A DNA stretch of 7,104 nt from an uncultured Ruminococcus sp. (GCA_900553335.1 USCU01000061.1:1-7104); one strand, 5' to 3'. Counted from the stretch's first letter, positions 1 through 6,734 are shown. The notes: generated by a model from the sequence alone, not told the origin. Numbers and translations: made by a program.

Positions 1-53
1 CAGATGTCGGAAGGATAAATTCACATGCAAAGAGCATTGCAGTTCTTTGGTAA
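1..53 (+). CDS. C-terminal end of a dockerin type I protein (5' truncated by window edge)
   Basis: Reading from base 3, the sequence encodes DVGRINSHAKSIAVLW followed by TAA at 51-53. This nearly matches the last residues of the GH5 gene downstream (DVGKINSHAKSVKALW, 1657-1707), including the terminal Leu-Trp-stop. The first two bases, CA, fit the end of the GCA (Ala) codon found in the paralogous position. The fragment is therefore the second calcium-binding half of a type I dockerin, the module that anchors a secreted enzyme to a cellulosomal cohesin. The catalytic part lies outside the window, so its activity is unknown. No terminator follows it, and the next dockerin gene starts 58 bases on, so the two may be cotranscribed. 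The identification rests on only 16 residues but the match is specific. Confidence 0.85.
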   Translation, partial: DVGRINSHAKSIAVLW

Positions 54-57
54 AATG

Positions 58-81
58 CATAGCAAAAAATGATATGCTATG
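58..81 (+). repeat. Weak inverted repeat between the two dockerin genes
   Basis: CATAGCA (58-64) and TGCTATG (75-81) are perfect 7-base inverted repeats around a 10-base A-rich loop. The stem is short, has only three G-C pairs and lacks a T-run after it, so it does not look like an intrinsic terminator. It could be an mRNA processing or stability element in a shared transcript, or chance. I found no convincing -35/-10 pair in 54-100. Confidence 0.3.
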
Positions 82-111
82 ATTATATAAAAATTAATAT
101 AGGAGGACATT

Positions 112-1707
112 ATGAAAAGTTTGAAAAAACTGTCTGTTAGCATTATTACCGCTGCAGCGATTTCAGTAGGATGTATATGTCAAACGGCTTTTGCTGTTGA
201 CAGTACGAGTAATGATGACGGAGTACCGTCTACAGCAGTTGCAGTTGTAAGGGATATGGGTAACGGAACCAATTTAGGAAATACAATGGAAGCGTGCGGA
301 GATTGGATTAACGGGAGCAGCCCTACCAACTATGAAACCGCTTGGGGCCAGCCTGTAACTACGCAGGCGATCATTGATGGTATGAAAGAAGCAGGATATA
401 ATTCTGTAAGAGTTCCTGTAGCATGGTCAAATATGATGTCTGATGACGGAACATATACTATTGATGAAAGATACTTAAACAGAGTAGAAGAAATTGTAAA
501 TTATATTTTAAACGATGATATGTATGTTATCATCAACGACCACTGGGACGGTGGTTGGTGGGAAGATTTTGCCAGCAAGGACGAAACAGTAGCAAATGAA
601 GCATGGAAAAAATATGAGGCTATCTGGAATCAGGTAGGAGAGCGTTTTAAGAACTATTCTCATAAACTTATTTTTGAGTCTGCGAACGAAGAGCTTGGAA
701 GCGCATTTTCTATGTCTGTAAAAAATAAATATTTACTTGTAACAGATATTAACCAAAAGTTTGTTGATATTATCCGTTCACAGGGCGGCAAGAATGCAGA
801 CAGATTTTTGCTTATTGCAGGTTTTGACACTAATATCGACAAAACCGTAGATGATCGTTATGTTATGCCGACCGACACCATAGACAATCATCTTATGATT
901 TCTGTTCACTATTATGATCCGTCGCCGTATACTCTTGTTTCTGATCCAAACAACAGCTGGGGTTATTATGACTCATGGGGAACAGAGGAAGATATTAATT
1001 ATATGAAAAATCAGCTTGCTAAAATGAAACAGTTTACACAGCAGGGATACGGAGTTATCATTGGTGAGTGCGGAGCTATTAGTAAGCGTCAAAATGGAAC
1101 TGTTAAAGACGGAACTTATGAGTGGTATGAGAATATGCTCAAAATTTGTGAGCAGCTTAACCTCTGCCCTATGTCATGGGATTGCAGCACATGGTACATA
1201 AGGAATCAGAAAAAAATCGTTGACACAGAGATTGCAAGAATTTTCAAAGAGAATGAGTATGTTCCCGGGAACTGTTCCATTTCAGGAACGATAAAAGTTT
1301 CTGATTCTGATTCGTCAACTGATATGACTGTAACGGCAGCATCGTTGGACGGCGCAGAGTATTCAGTAACTGCAAAGAGCATGGGTGAGTACAGCATACC
1401 AGGAATTGATGCAGGAACATATACGATCAAGGTAAGTGGAGGAAAATACGCTCCTCGTGAGTATACTGCAGAGATAGGCGGTATTGATGCAACACAGGAT
1501 ATGGATCTTAACCCATACGGAGATTTAAACAACGACGGAAAGGTAACAACAGCCGATGTAGGCATGGCAAACTCGCACGCAAAGGGAGTAAAAGCTCTTG
1601 AAGGGTACAGTTTTGTATGTGCAGACGTAGCTGAGGACGGAGCTATAACAACGGCAGACGTCGGAAAAATAAATTCTCATGCTAAGAGCGTAAAGGCGCT
1701 TTGGTAA
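112..1707 (+). CDS. Secreted cellulosomal glycoside hydrolase family 5 enzyme with C-terminal dockerin (probable endoglucanase)
   Basis: A 531-residue secreted enzyme, probably cleaving beta-1,4 glucan or a related plant polysaccharide while docked on a cellulosome. Residues 1-28 form a signal peptide (Lys-rich start, hydrophobic core, AFA cleavage site). Residues 40-380 are a GH5 (beta/alpha)8 barrel: NLGNT at 54-58, Arg100 in SVRVP, His144 in INDHWDGGWW, Asn192-Glu193 as predicted acid/base, His266 in SVHYYDP, Glu319 in IIGECG as predicted nucleophile, Trp356. Residues 386-466 look like a small beta-sandwich of the carboxypeptidase-regulatory/CnaB type. Residues 468-531 are a type I dockerin with two calcium loops (Asp471/Asn473/Asp475/Asp482 and Asp505/Asp509/Asp516), each followed by a NSHAK helix. 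The ATG has AGGAGG at 101-106, five bases upstream. The acid/base motif reads NEE rather than the usual NEP, so the GH5 subfamily and substrate (cellulose, xyloglucan, mannan) remain open. No carbohydrate-binding module of a familiar type is evident. Confidence 0.92.
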   Translation: MKSLKKLSVSIITAAAISVGCICQTAFAVDSTSNDDGVPSTAVAVVRDMGNGTNLGNTMEACGDWINGSSPTNYETAWGQPVTTQAIIDGMKEAGYNSVRVPVAWSNMMSDDGTYTIDERYLNRVEEIVNYILNDDMYVIINDHWDGGWWEDFASKDETVANEAWKKYEAIWNQVGERFKNYSHKLIFESANEELGSAFSMSVKNKYLLVTDINQKFVDIIRSQGGKNADRFLLIAGFDTNIDKTVDDRYVMPTDTIDNHLMISVHYYDPSPYTLVSDPNNSWGYYDSWGTEEDINYMKNQLAKMKQFTQQGYGVIIGECGAISKRQNGTVKDGTYEWYENMLKICEQLNLCPMSWDCSTWYIRNQKKIVDTEIARIFKENEYVPGNCSISGTIKVSDSDSSTDMTVTAASLDGAEYSVTAKSMGEYSIPGIDAGTYTIKVSGGKYAPREYTAEIGGIDATQDMDLNPYGDLNNDGKVTTADVGMANSHAKGVKALEGYSFVCADVAEDGAITTADVGKINSHAKSVKALW

Positions 1708-1724
1708 GAAATTAAAAAGTTTAT

Positions 1725-1754
1725 AACAGGCGGCAAATTGCCGCCTGTTTTTTT
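1725..1754 (+). terminator. Intrinsic terminator after the GH5 gene
   Basis: AACAGGCGGC (1725-1734) pairs perfectly with GCCGCCTGTT (1740-1749) around a five-base loop. A run of seven T covers 1748-1754. It lies 17 bases after the GH5 stop codon and isolates the dockerin genes from the heat-shock operon. Confidence 0.95.
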
Positions 1755-1793
1755 GTGCAATAAATACATTTTGAAATTTTTTCGTGAAAGGTA

Positions 1794-1821
1794 TTGACAA
1801 ATCATAAAAAGTGGGTATAAT
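1794..1821 (+). promoter_or_regulatory. Sigma-A promoter of the hrcA-grpE-dnaK-dnaJ operon
   Basis: TTGACA (1794-1799) and TATAAT (1816-1821) are both full consensus, separated by 16 bases. Transcription should start near 1828, inside the first arm of the CIRCE element. A bound HrcA dimer would then block the promoter start region, and CIRCE would also be present at the 5' end of the mRNA. Confidence 0.93.
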
Positions 1822-1826
1822 TATAT

Positions 1827-1853
1827 TTAGCACTCAAAGATGATGAGTGCTAA
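1827..1853 (+). promoter_or_regulatory. CIRCE operator (HrcA binding site)
   Basis: TTAGCACTC (1827-1835), a 9-base spacer, then GAGTGCTAA (1845-1853): a perfect match to the CIRCE consensus TTAGCACTC-N9-GAGTGCTAA. HrcA binds this element and represses class I heat-shock genes. HrcA needs chaperone help (GroEL in Bacillus) to fold, so repression lifts when chaperones are titrated by unfolded protein. Its place at the transcription start just upstream of hrcA indicates autoregulation of the whole operon. Confidence 0.98.
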
Positions 1854-1867
1854 CACAGAACAATTGC

Positions 1868-1876
1868 AAGTGCTAA
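1868..1876 (+). promoter_or_regulatory. Orphan third CIRCE half-site next to the hrcA ribosome binding site
   Basis: AAGTGCTAA matches the right CIRCE arm GAGTGCTAA at eight of nine bases. The 8-base AGTGCTAA is repeated directly 23 bases after the copy in CIRCE (1846-1853 and 1869-1876). It ends one base before AAGGAGGT (1878-1885), the hrcA ribosome binding site. Whether it is bound by HrcA or acts in RNA is inference. Confidence 0.5.
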
Positions 1877-1891
1877 AAAGGAGGTAATGAT

Positions 1892-2896
1892 GTGGATTCG
1901 AGAAAGCTTAAAATCCTCTCGGCTATTGTGGACGAATATATCGTTACAGGTGAGCCGGTCGGATCAAAGGCGATGGTAAAACACATCAATGCTTCTTCCG
2001 CGACCATAAGAAATGAAATGGCGGAGTTGGAAAAGCAAGGATATCTTGAACAGCCGCATACCTCTGCAGGAAGAATCCCGACATATAAAGGATACAGACT
2101 GTATGTGGATATGCTTATGCAGACAAATCCCTTGTCTGATGAGGAAAAAAATTTAATAGATTCAATGTTTCCGACAGAACAGCTTACAGAGGATATGATT
2201 GTTGAATCTGCGTCCAACGCATTGGCTGAGCTTACTAAATGTGCAACGGTTGTTGCGAGTGAAACTCCTAAGTTTTCTGTTATTTCAAAGGTTGAGGTTA
2301 TTCCAACAGGAAAGAGAATGTATGTGCTTTTGCTGATCACCTCAAGCGGAGATATAAAAAACAAGGTTTGCAGGCTTCAGTTTGATCTTACAAACGAACA
2401 GCTTGAGTTTTTCTCGAATTTTTTGCACGAGAATTTAGAAGGAGTAAGCGTTGACGAGCTTTCGGACGATATGCTTGAAAAGCTTCAGACGGCACTTGGA
2501 ACATATATGATGACTCTGACGCCGCTGTTTGCTGAGATATATAAAATGTCACGTGATATGAAAAAGAAAAAGGTTTCTTTAAAGGGTGCGACAAATCTTC
2601 TTTGCTGCAGTGATTTTAATCAGAATGAGATCATTCAGTTTATCAACGACAAAGCGGAGATAACAAGACTTGTGGACGAAACCTTTTCGGGACTCAGGGT
2701 AATGTTTTCAAACGAGGACGATGGCTTTGTTATCAATAATTCGAGTTTTATTTCGTCGCAGTATCGCAGGAAGGGAAAACCTGCGGGAACGCTTGGACTG
2801 ATAGGACCTATGCGGCTTGATTATGCAAAGTTTATCCCTTATCTTGAATACTTTACAAACAGAATCACGGATTTGCTTGATGAAGATGATGATTGA
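1892..2896 (+). CDS. hrcA: Heat-inducible transcription repressor HrcA
   Basis: Cytoplasmic repressor of class I heat-shock genes that binds CIRCE as a dimer. The 334-residue length fits the family. Residues 1-75 are the winged-helix DNA-binding domain, with the characteristic EYIVTGEPVGSK (15-26), SSATIRNEM (35-43) and HTSAGRIPT (56-64) segments. The central and C-terminal part is the GAF-like and dimerisation region, ending in the family block LGLIGPMRLDYAKFIPYL (291-308). The start is GTG at 1892, seven bases after AGGAGG (1879-1884). The nearby ATGs at 1887 and 1890 are in another frame that soon stops, so GTG is the only sensible start here. It is first in the operon, directly behind the CIRCE operator, so it controls itself together with grpE, dnaK and dnaJ. 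The highly acidic tail (residues 330-334, DEDDD) is the only slight oddity. Confidence 0.97.
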   Translation: MDSRKLKILSAIVDEYIVTGEPVGSKAMVKHINASSATIRNEMAELEKQGYLEQPHTSAGRIPTYKGYRLYVDMLMQTNPLSDEEKNLIDSMFPTEQLTEDMIVESASNALAELTKCATVVASETPKFSVISKVEVIPTGKRMYVLLLITSSGDIKNKVCRLQFDLTNEQLEFFSNFLHENLEGVSVDELSDDMLEKLQTALGTYMMTLTPLFAEIYKMSRDMKKKKVSLKGATNLLCCSDFNQNEIIQFINDKAEITRLVDETFSGLRVMFSNEDDGFVINNSSFISSQYRRKGKPAGTLGLIGPMRLDYAKFIPYLEYFTNRITDLLDEDDD

Positions 2897-2902
2897 CAGA
2901 AT

Positions 2903-2916
2903 GAAAGGTTGTGATC
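2903..2916 (+). promoter_or_regulatory. Extended Shine-Dalgarno sequence that fixes the grpE start
   Basis: GAAAGGTTGTGATC matches 12 of 14 bases of GAAAGGAGGTGATC, the complement of the usual 16S rRNA 3' end. Aligned this way, the Shine-Dalgarno core falls at 2907-2911, seven bases before the GTG at 2919. The in-frame ATGs at 2817 and 2901 have no comparable site. Confidence 0.75.
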
Positions 2917-2918
2917 AA

Positions 2919-3452
2919 GTGGAGGAAAATAAAGAACTCGAAGAGGAGGTTTTGGACGAGGTTTCTGAGGCTTCAGAGGGAGCAGAAGAAGTTCAAAATC
3001 AAGAACAACAGAGCGAAGAGGAAAAGCTTAAAGCTGAGCTTTTGGAGCAAAACGACAAATATCTTCGTATCGTTGCTGAGTATGATAATTTCAGGAAACG
3101 TACTGCAAAGGAAAGACTTGAGCTTATATCGACCGCGAAGGCAGATACTGTCACGCAGATTCTGCCGGTGATCGACAATTTTGAAAGAGCGCTTTCGGCA
3201 CAGACTCAAGATGAAACCTATAAAGCAGGAATCGAAATGATTTTTAAGCAGTTTGGTGATGTCCTGAAGAATTTGGGAATCGAGGAAATCAATCCTTTGG
3301 GCGAAAAATTTGATCCTAATGTGGCGAATGCAGTAAATCAGATCGAGGATGAAAACCTCGGAGAAAACGAAGTCGCACAGGTGTTTCAAAAGGGATACCG
3401 CATAGGTGACAAGATTTTAAGGTATGCGATGGTTGTGGTTGCAAATCCGTAA
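2919..3452 (+). CDS. grpE: Nucleotide exchange factor GrpE
   Basis: GrpE dimers open the DnaK nucleotide-binding domain to release ADP and substrate. From the GTG at 2919 the protein is 177 residues. Residues 1-38 are a disordered, Glu-rich tail. Residues 39-125 form the long coiled-coil and four-helix bundle, with YLRIVAEYDNFRKRT at 48-62 and LPVIDNFERAL at 82-92. The C-terminal beta-wing carries the family signature, FDPNVANAV (131-139) and VFQKGYRIGDKILRYAMVVVA (155-175). An in-frame ATG at 2901 would add six residues, and one at 2817 lies inside hrcA. The GTG is preferred because of the extended Shine-Dalgarno at 2903-2916 and because MEENKE is a family-like beginning. It starts 22 bases after the hrcA stop, so the two are cotranscribed. 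Two signature positions differ from common forms: Ala136 where His is usual, and Tyr169 where Pro is frequent. Confidence 0.95.
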   Translation: MEENKELEEEVLDEVSEASEGAEEVQNQEQQSEEEKLKAELLEQNDKYLRIVAEYDNFRKRTAKERLELISTAKADTVTQILPVIDNFERALSAQTQDETYKAGIEMIFKQFGDVLKNLGIEEINPLGEKFDPNVANAVNQIEDENLGENEVAQVFQKGYRIGDKILRYAMVVVANP

Positions 3453-3509
3453 AAATTGAACACACAAACAAAAAATTAATCATTATAGTTTTGAAAGGAA
3501 TGAATTATT

Positions 3510-5354
3510 ATGGCAAAGATTATTGGAATCGATTTAGGTACAACAAACTCGTGCGTTGCTGTAATGGAGGGTGGAGAAGCAGTAGTTATCCCCAACAGCG
3601 AGGGCGCAAGAACAACTCCTTCTGTTGTAGGAGTTTCAAAGACGGGAGATCGTCTGGTAGGACAGGTCGCTAAAAGACAGGCAGTAACAAATTATGACAA
3701 TACTGTAATTTCTATTAAAAGGCATATGGGAAGCGACTATAAGGCTAAGATGGGCGGAAAGGATTATACTCCTCAGGAGATTTCTGCAATGGTTTTGCAA
3801 AAGCTTAAGTCAGATGCAGAAAGCTATCTTGGTGAAAAGGTAACTGAGGCTGTTATCACGGTTCCGGCTTATTTTACAGACGCACAGCGTCAGGCTACAA
3901 AGGACGCAGGGCAGATTGCAGGACTTACCGTTAAGAGAATTATCAATGAACCTACTGCTGCTGCACTTTCTTACGGAATTGATAAGGAAGACGATCAGAA
4001 GGTAATGGTATACGACCTAGGCGGAGGAACATTCGACGTTTCTATCATAGAAATGGGTGACGGTGTTACTGAGGTTTTGGCAACAGCAGGTAACAACCGA
4101 CTCGGCGGAGATGATTTCGACCAGAGAATAATTGACTGGATGGTTGCTGAGTTTAAGGCTGCTGAGGGAATCGACTTGTCAGGTGACAAGATGGCAATGC
4201 AGAGATTAAAGGAAGCTGCTGAAAAGTCAAAGATTGAGCTTTCGTCAACAGCTACTTCAAGTATCAGCCTTCCGTTTATTACAGCAGATGCAACAGGACC
4301 GAAGCACCTTGACTTGACTCTTTCGCAGGCTAAGTTCAACGAGCTTACAGCTGACCTCGTGGAAGCCACAATGGGACCTGTTAAGCAGGCACTTTCAGAT
4401 TCCGGACTTTCGACATCAGACCTCAGCAAAGTTCTTATGGTCGGCGGTTCTTCAAGAATTCCTGCTGTTCAGGAAGCTGTTAAAAAACTTATCGGAAAAG
4501 ATCCGTTTAAGGGAATCAACCCTGACGAGTGCGTAGCTATGGGAGCTGCTATTCAGGGCGGAATCCTTGCAGGAGATGTTAAGGACGGACTTTTGCTTCT
4601 TGATGTTACTCCTCTTTCACTTGGACTTGAAACGATGGGCGGAGTTTGTACAAAGATTATCGAGAGGAATACAACCATCCCTACAAAGAAGTCGCAGATA
4701 TTCTCTACTGCTGCGGATAATCAGTCGGCAGTTGACATCAACATCTTACAGGGCGAAAGAGAATTTGCTAAGGATAACAAACAGCTCGGTATGTTCCGTC
4801 TTGATGGAATTGCTCCTGCTCCAAGGGGAGTTCCTCAGATCGAGGTTACTTTTGACATAGATGCTAATGGAATCGTTCATGTTTCGGCTAAGGATCTCGG
4901 AACAGGAAAAGAACAGGACATCAGCATTACAGCTTCAACAAATATGTCCAAGGAGGATATAGACAAGGCTGTTAAGGAAGCTGAAGCATATGCTGCAGAG
5001 GATAAGAAAAAGAAAGAAGAGGTCGATGCCAGAAACGGTGCAGATCAGATGGTATTCCAGATCGAAAAGGCTCTCGGCGAATTCGGCGACAAGGTAGATG
5101 CAAACGAAAAGGCATCTGTTCAGGCAAAGGTAGACGCTCTTAAGGAAGCTTTAAAGGGAACCGATATTGAAGCTATCAAGGCTAAACAGAAAGAGCTTGA
5201 GGAGGCTTTTCAGCCGGTAGCTCAAAAGGTTTACAGCGCAGCAGCAGCTGAGGCTCAAAGCGCTCAGGGAGCTGCAGGCGCAGCCGCAGACGCTGCTAAT
5301 AACAGCTCAAAGGGTGACGATGTAATAGACGCTGAATTTACAGACGCTGAATAA
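3510..5354 (+). CDS. dnaK: Molecular chaperone DnaK (Hsp70)
   Basis: ATP-dependent cytoplasmic Hsp70 that binds and releases unfolded segments with DnaJ and GrpE. At 614 residues it is full length for a Firmicutes DnaK. The nucleotide-binding domain (1-355) contains all three Hsp70 signatures: IDLGTTNS (7-14), [14 protein letters not shown] (167-180) and [15 protein letters not shown] (308-322). The segment around 70-90 lacks the insertion of about two dozen residues found in proteobacterial DnaK, as expected for Gram-positives. The substrate-binding beta domain spans about 366-480, the helical lid 481-575, then an Ala/Gln/Gly-rich tail and the conserved end DDVIDAEF. The linker reads DGLLLLD (359-365), one residue longer than the usual DVLLLD. 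The start has GAAAGGA at 3493-3499, ten bases upstream of the ATG. The 57-base gap after grpE holds no terminator or convincing promoter, so it is read from the CIRCE promoter. Confidence 0.99.
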   Translation: MAKIIGIDLGTTNSCVAVMEGGEAVVIPNSEGARTTPSVVGVSKTGDRLVGQVAKRQAVTNYDNTVISIKRHMGSDYKAKMGGKDYTPQEISAMVLQKLKSDAESYLGEKVTEAVITVPAYFTDAQRQATKDAGQIAGLTVKRIINEPTAAALSYGIDKEDDQKVMVYDLGGGTFDVSIIEMGDGVTEVLATAGNNRLGGDDFDQRIIDWMVAEFKAAEGIDLSGDKMAMQRLKEAAEKSKIELSSTATSSISLPFITADATGPKHLDLTLSQAKFNELTADLVEATMGPVKQALSDSGLSTSDLSKVLMVGGSSRIPAVQEAVKKLIGKDPFKGINPDECVAMGAAIQGGILAGDVKDGLLLLDVTPLSLGLETMGGVCTKIIERNTTIPTKKSQIFSTAADNQSAVDINILQGEREFAKDNKQLGMFRLDGIAPAPRGVPQIEVTFDIDANGIVHVSAKDLGTGKEQDISITASTNMSKEDIDKAVKEAEAYAAEDKKKKEEVDARNGADQMVFQIEKALGEFGDKVDANEKASVQAKVDALKEALKGTDIEAIKAKQKELEEAFQPVAQKVYSAAAAEAQSAQGAAGAAADAANNSSKGDDVIDAEFTDAE

Positions 5355-5365
5355 CAGTTTTACAC

Positions 5366-5412
5366 ACCGCTTAAGAATGTTGTCCGCTTTTTGCGGATGA
5401 CATTTTGGCGGT
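5366..5412 (+). ncRNA. Long imperfect hairpin between dnaK and dnaJ (cis-acting RNA structure)
   Basis: The gap between dnaK and dnaJ is 73 bases and most of it folds on itself. Bases 5374-5387 pair with 5393-5406 (14 pairs, TTTTT loop). After a two-base bulge (5372-5373), 5366-5371 pair with 5407-5412 (six pairs). Four of the 20 pairs are G-U. The stem ends three bases before the dnaJ Shine-Dalgarno GGAGAG (5416-5421). It lacks a T-run after the full stem, so it is not a standard terminator. A role as partial attenuator, processing site or 3' stabiliser that keeps DnaK above DnaJ is inferred, not shown. Confidence 0.6.
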
Positions 5413-5427
5413 TATGGAGAGATTTTT

Positions 5428-6579
5428 ATGGCAGAACAAAAACGAGATTATTATGAGGTTCTCGGTGTTTCAAAGGGAGCTACCGAAGATGAGCTTAAAA
5501 AGGCTTTCAGAAAGCTTGCCAAGCAGTATCACCCTGACCTCCATCCCGGGGATAAGGAATGCGAGGAGAAGTTCAAGGAGCTAAACGAAGCTTACGAGGT
5601 TCTTTCCGATTCGGATAAAAGAGCAAGATATGATCAGTTCGGACACGCAGGTGTAGATCCTAACTACGGCGGCGGTGCAGGAGCAGGAGGCTTCGGAGGT
5701 TTTGGCGGATTCTCGGATATAAGCGATATATTCGAGGGCTTCTTCGGCGGTTTCGGAGGTTCGTCTTCAAGACGCGCAAACCCAAATGCTCCGAGAAGAG
5801 GACAGGATATTTCTGCAAGCGTAACAATAGACTTTATGGAAGCTTGTAAGGGTAAAAAAATAAGCGTAAGGATAAATAGACTTGAAAACTGTCCTGATTG
5901 CGGTGGTTCGGGCTGTGAAAAGGGAACGAGCGCTAAAACTTGCCCTGATTGTCACGGAAGCGGAAGAGTTCAGGTTCAGCAGAGAACTCCGTTCGGTGCA
6001 ATAACAAGCGAGCAGGTGTGCTCAAAGTGTTCGGGAAAAGGAAAGATAATAGATAAGCCTTGCCCTACCTGTACGGGACGTGGAAGCGTCAGAAATGCAG
6101 TTACACGGGAGATAGAAATTCCTGCCGGCATAGACAACGGTCAGACTTTACGAGTTTCGGGAGCTGGGGACTGCGGAATAAACGGCGGCAGAAACGGAGA
6201 TTTGAATGTAACTGTTTACGTTAAAACGGATAAAATGTTTGAGCGTGACGGATTTGACGTTTGGACGGAAGTACCGATTACTTATGCACAGGCAACTCTT
6301 GGTGCGGAGATAACAGTACCGACTATCGACGGAAAGGTTAAATATACTCTACCTGCCGGAACGCAAACGCATACTGTGTTTAGACTTAAGGGCAAGGGAA
6401 TCAAAAAGCTTAACCGTTCGGATAATGGAGATCATTATGTAAGAGTGGTAGTTGAAATACCTAAAAACCTAAATAAAGATCAGGAACATAAGCTTCGGGA
6501 GTTTGATAAATCACTCGTAGAAAAGAACTATCAGAAAAGGGAAACATTTTTCTCAAAGTTAAAGGATATGTTTAAATAA
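5428..6579 (+). CDS. dnaJ: Co-chaperone DnaJ (Hsp40, type I)
   Basis: DnaJ hands unfolded substrates to DnaK and stimulates its ATPase. The 383-residue protein has every type I module in order. The J domain covers 6-71 with the essential HPD at 35-37. A Gly/Phe-rich segment spans about 79-112 and includes the DIF motif (SDISDIF, 96-102). The zinc domain has four CxxCxGxG repeats starting at Cys155, Cys172, Cys198 and Cys212, all eight cysteines present, enough for two zinc sites. Residues 221-345 form the two beta-sandwich substrate-binding domains, and the C-terminal 346-383 the dimerisation region. The ATG at 5428 follows GGAGAG by six bases and begins [14 protein letters not shown], the expected J-domain start. 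It is the last gene of the operon, closed by the terminator at 6591-6625; no prmA-type methyltransferase gene follows directly, unlike in some Firmicutes. Confidence 0.98.
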   Translation: MAEQKRDYYEVLGVSKGATEDELKKAFRKLAKQYHPDLHPGDKECEEKFKELNEAYEVLSDSDKRARYDQFGHAGVDPNYGGGAGAGGFGGFGGFSDISDIFEGFFGGFGGSSSRRANPNAPRRGQDISASVTIDFMEACKGKKISVRINRLENCPDCGGSGCEKGTSAKTCPDCHGSGRVQVQQRTPFGAITSEQVCSKCSGKGKIIDKPCPTCTGRGSVRNAVTREIEIPAGIDNGQTLRVSGAGDCGINGGRNGDLNVTVYVKTDKMFERDGFDVWTEVPITYAQATLGAEITVPTIDGKVKYTLPAGTQTHTVFRLKGKGIKKLNRSDNGDHYVRVVVEIPKNLNKDQEHKLREFDKSLVEKNYQKRETFFSKLKDMFK

Positions 6580-6590
6580 AGTATCATTTG

Positions 6591-6625
6591 AAAACCGACA
6601 AGACACAGCGTTTTGTCGGTTTTTT
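6591..6625 (+). terminator. Intrinsic terminator after dnaJ
   Basis: ACCGACAA (6594-6601) pairs with TTGTCGGT (6613-6620), extended by A-T pairs from 6591-6593 with 6621-6623, around an 11-base loop. Six T at 6620-6625 follow. It sits 11 bases past the dnaJ stop and ends the heat-shock operon. Confidence 0.92.
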
Positions 6626-6648
6626 CGATTTATGTTAGCATTTTTATG

Positions 6649-6677
6649 TTGACATTAAAATCTACATATGATATAAT
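6649..6677 (+). promoter_or_regulatory. Very strong sigma-A promoter with extended -10, upstream of the zinc-ribbon gene
   Basis: TTGACA (6649-6654), 17-base spacer, TATAAT (6672-6677): full consensus at both elements with ideal spacing. TG at 6669-6670 gives an extended -10 (TGATATAAT). Transcription should begin near 6684, leaving an untranslated leader of about 108 bases before the ATG at 6792. Confidence 0.93.
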
Positions 6678-6705
6678 TATGACGATATATAGATAGTTGT
6701 GTGAT

Positions 6706-6723
6706 GATTTTGTGAACAAAATC
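6706..6723 (+). repeat. Perfect inverted repeat in the leader (possible operator)
   Basis: GATTTTGT (6706-6713) and ACAAAATC (6716-6723) are perfect 8-base inverted repeats separated by GA. The element lies about 23 to 40 bases after the predicted transcription start. That position and symmetry suit a dimeric repressor, or an RNA hairpin with a tight loop. I do not recognise a known regulator consensus in it. Confidence 0.55.
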
Positions 6724-6734
6724 TTATTATTAGG

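Noticed and set aside
46..89. Possible promoter for the GH5 gene using TATGAT (78-83) or TATATA as -10
   Set aside because: No hexamer resembling TTGACA lies 16 to 18 bases upstream; the best -35 candidates are at the wrong distance. The gene may be read from an upstream promoter outside the window.
2817..2918. Extended grpE reading frame starting at ATG 2817, inside hrcA
   Set aside because: It overlaps hrcA by 80 bases and adds 34 residues unlike GrpE. The GTG at 2919 has a far better ribosome binding site and a family-like N-terminus.
3456..3489. Possible internal promoter before dnaK, TTGAAC (3456-3461) and TATAGT (3484-3489)
   Set aside because: The spacer is 22 bases, too long for sigma-A, and the -35 is imperfect. 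No second CIRCE is present in the grpE-dnaK gap.
3995..4429. Long antisense open frame within dnaK (144 codons)
   Set aside because: It mirrors the codon pattern of dnaK, has no recognisable domain, and the sense gene is certain. The same holds for the antisense frames in the GH5 gene, hrcA, grpE and dnaJ.
6705..6716. Tiny upstream frame ATG ATT TTG TGA in the leader of the zinc-ribbon gene
   Set aside because: Three codons with no Shine-Dalgarno; a leader peptide is not supported.
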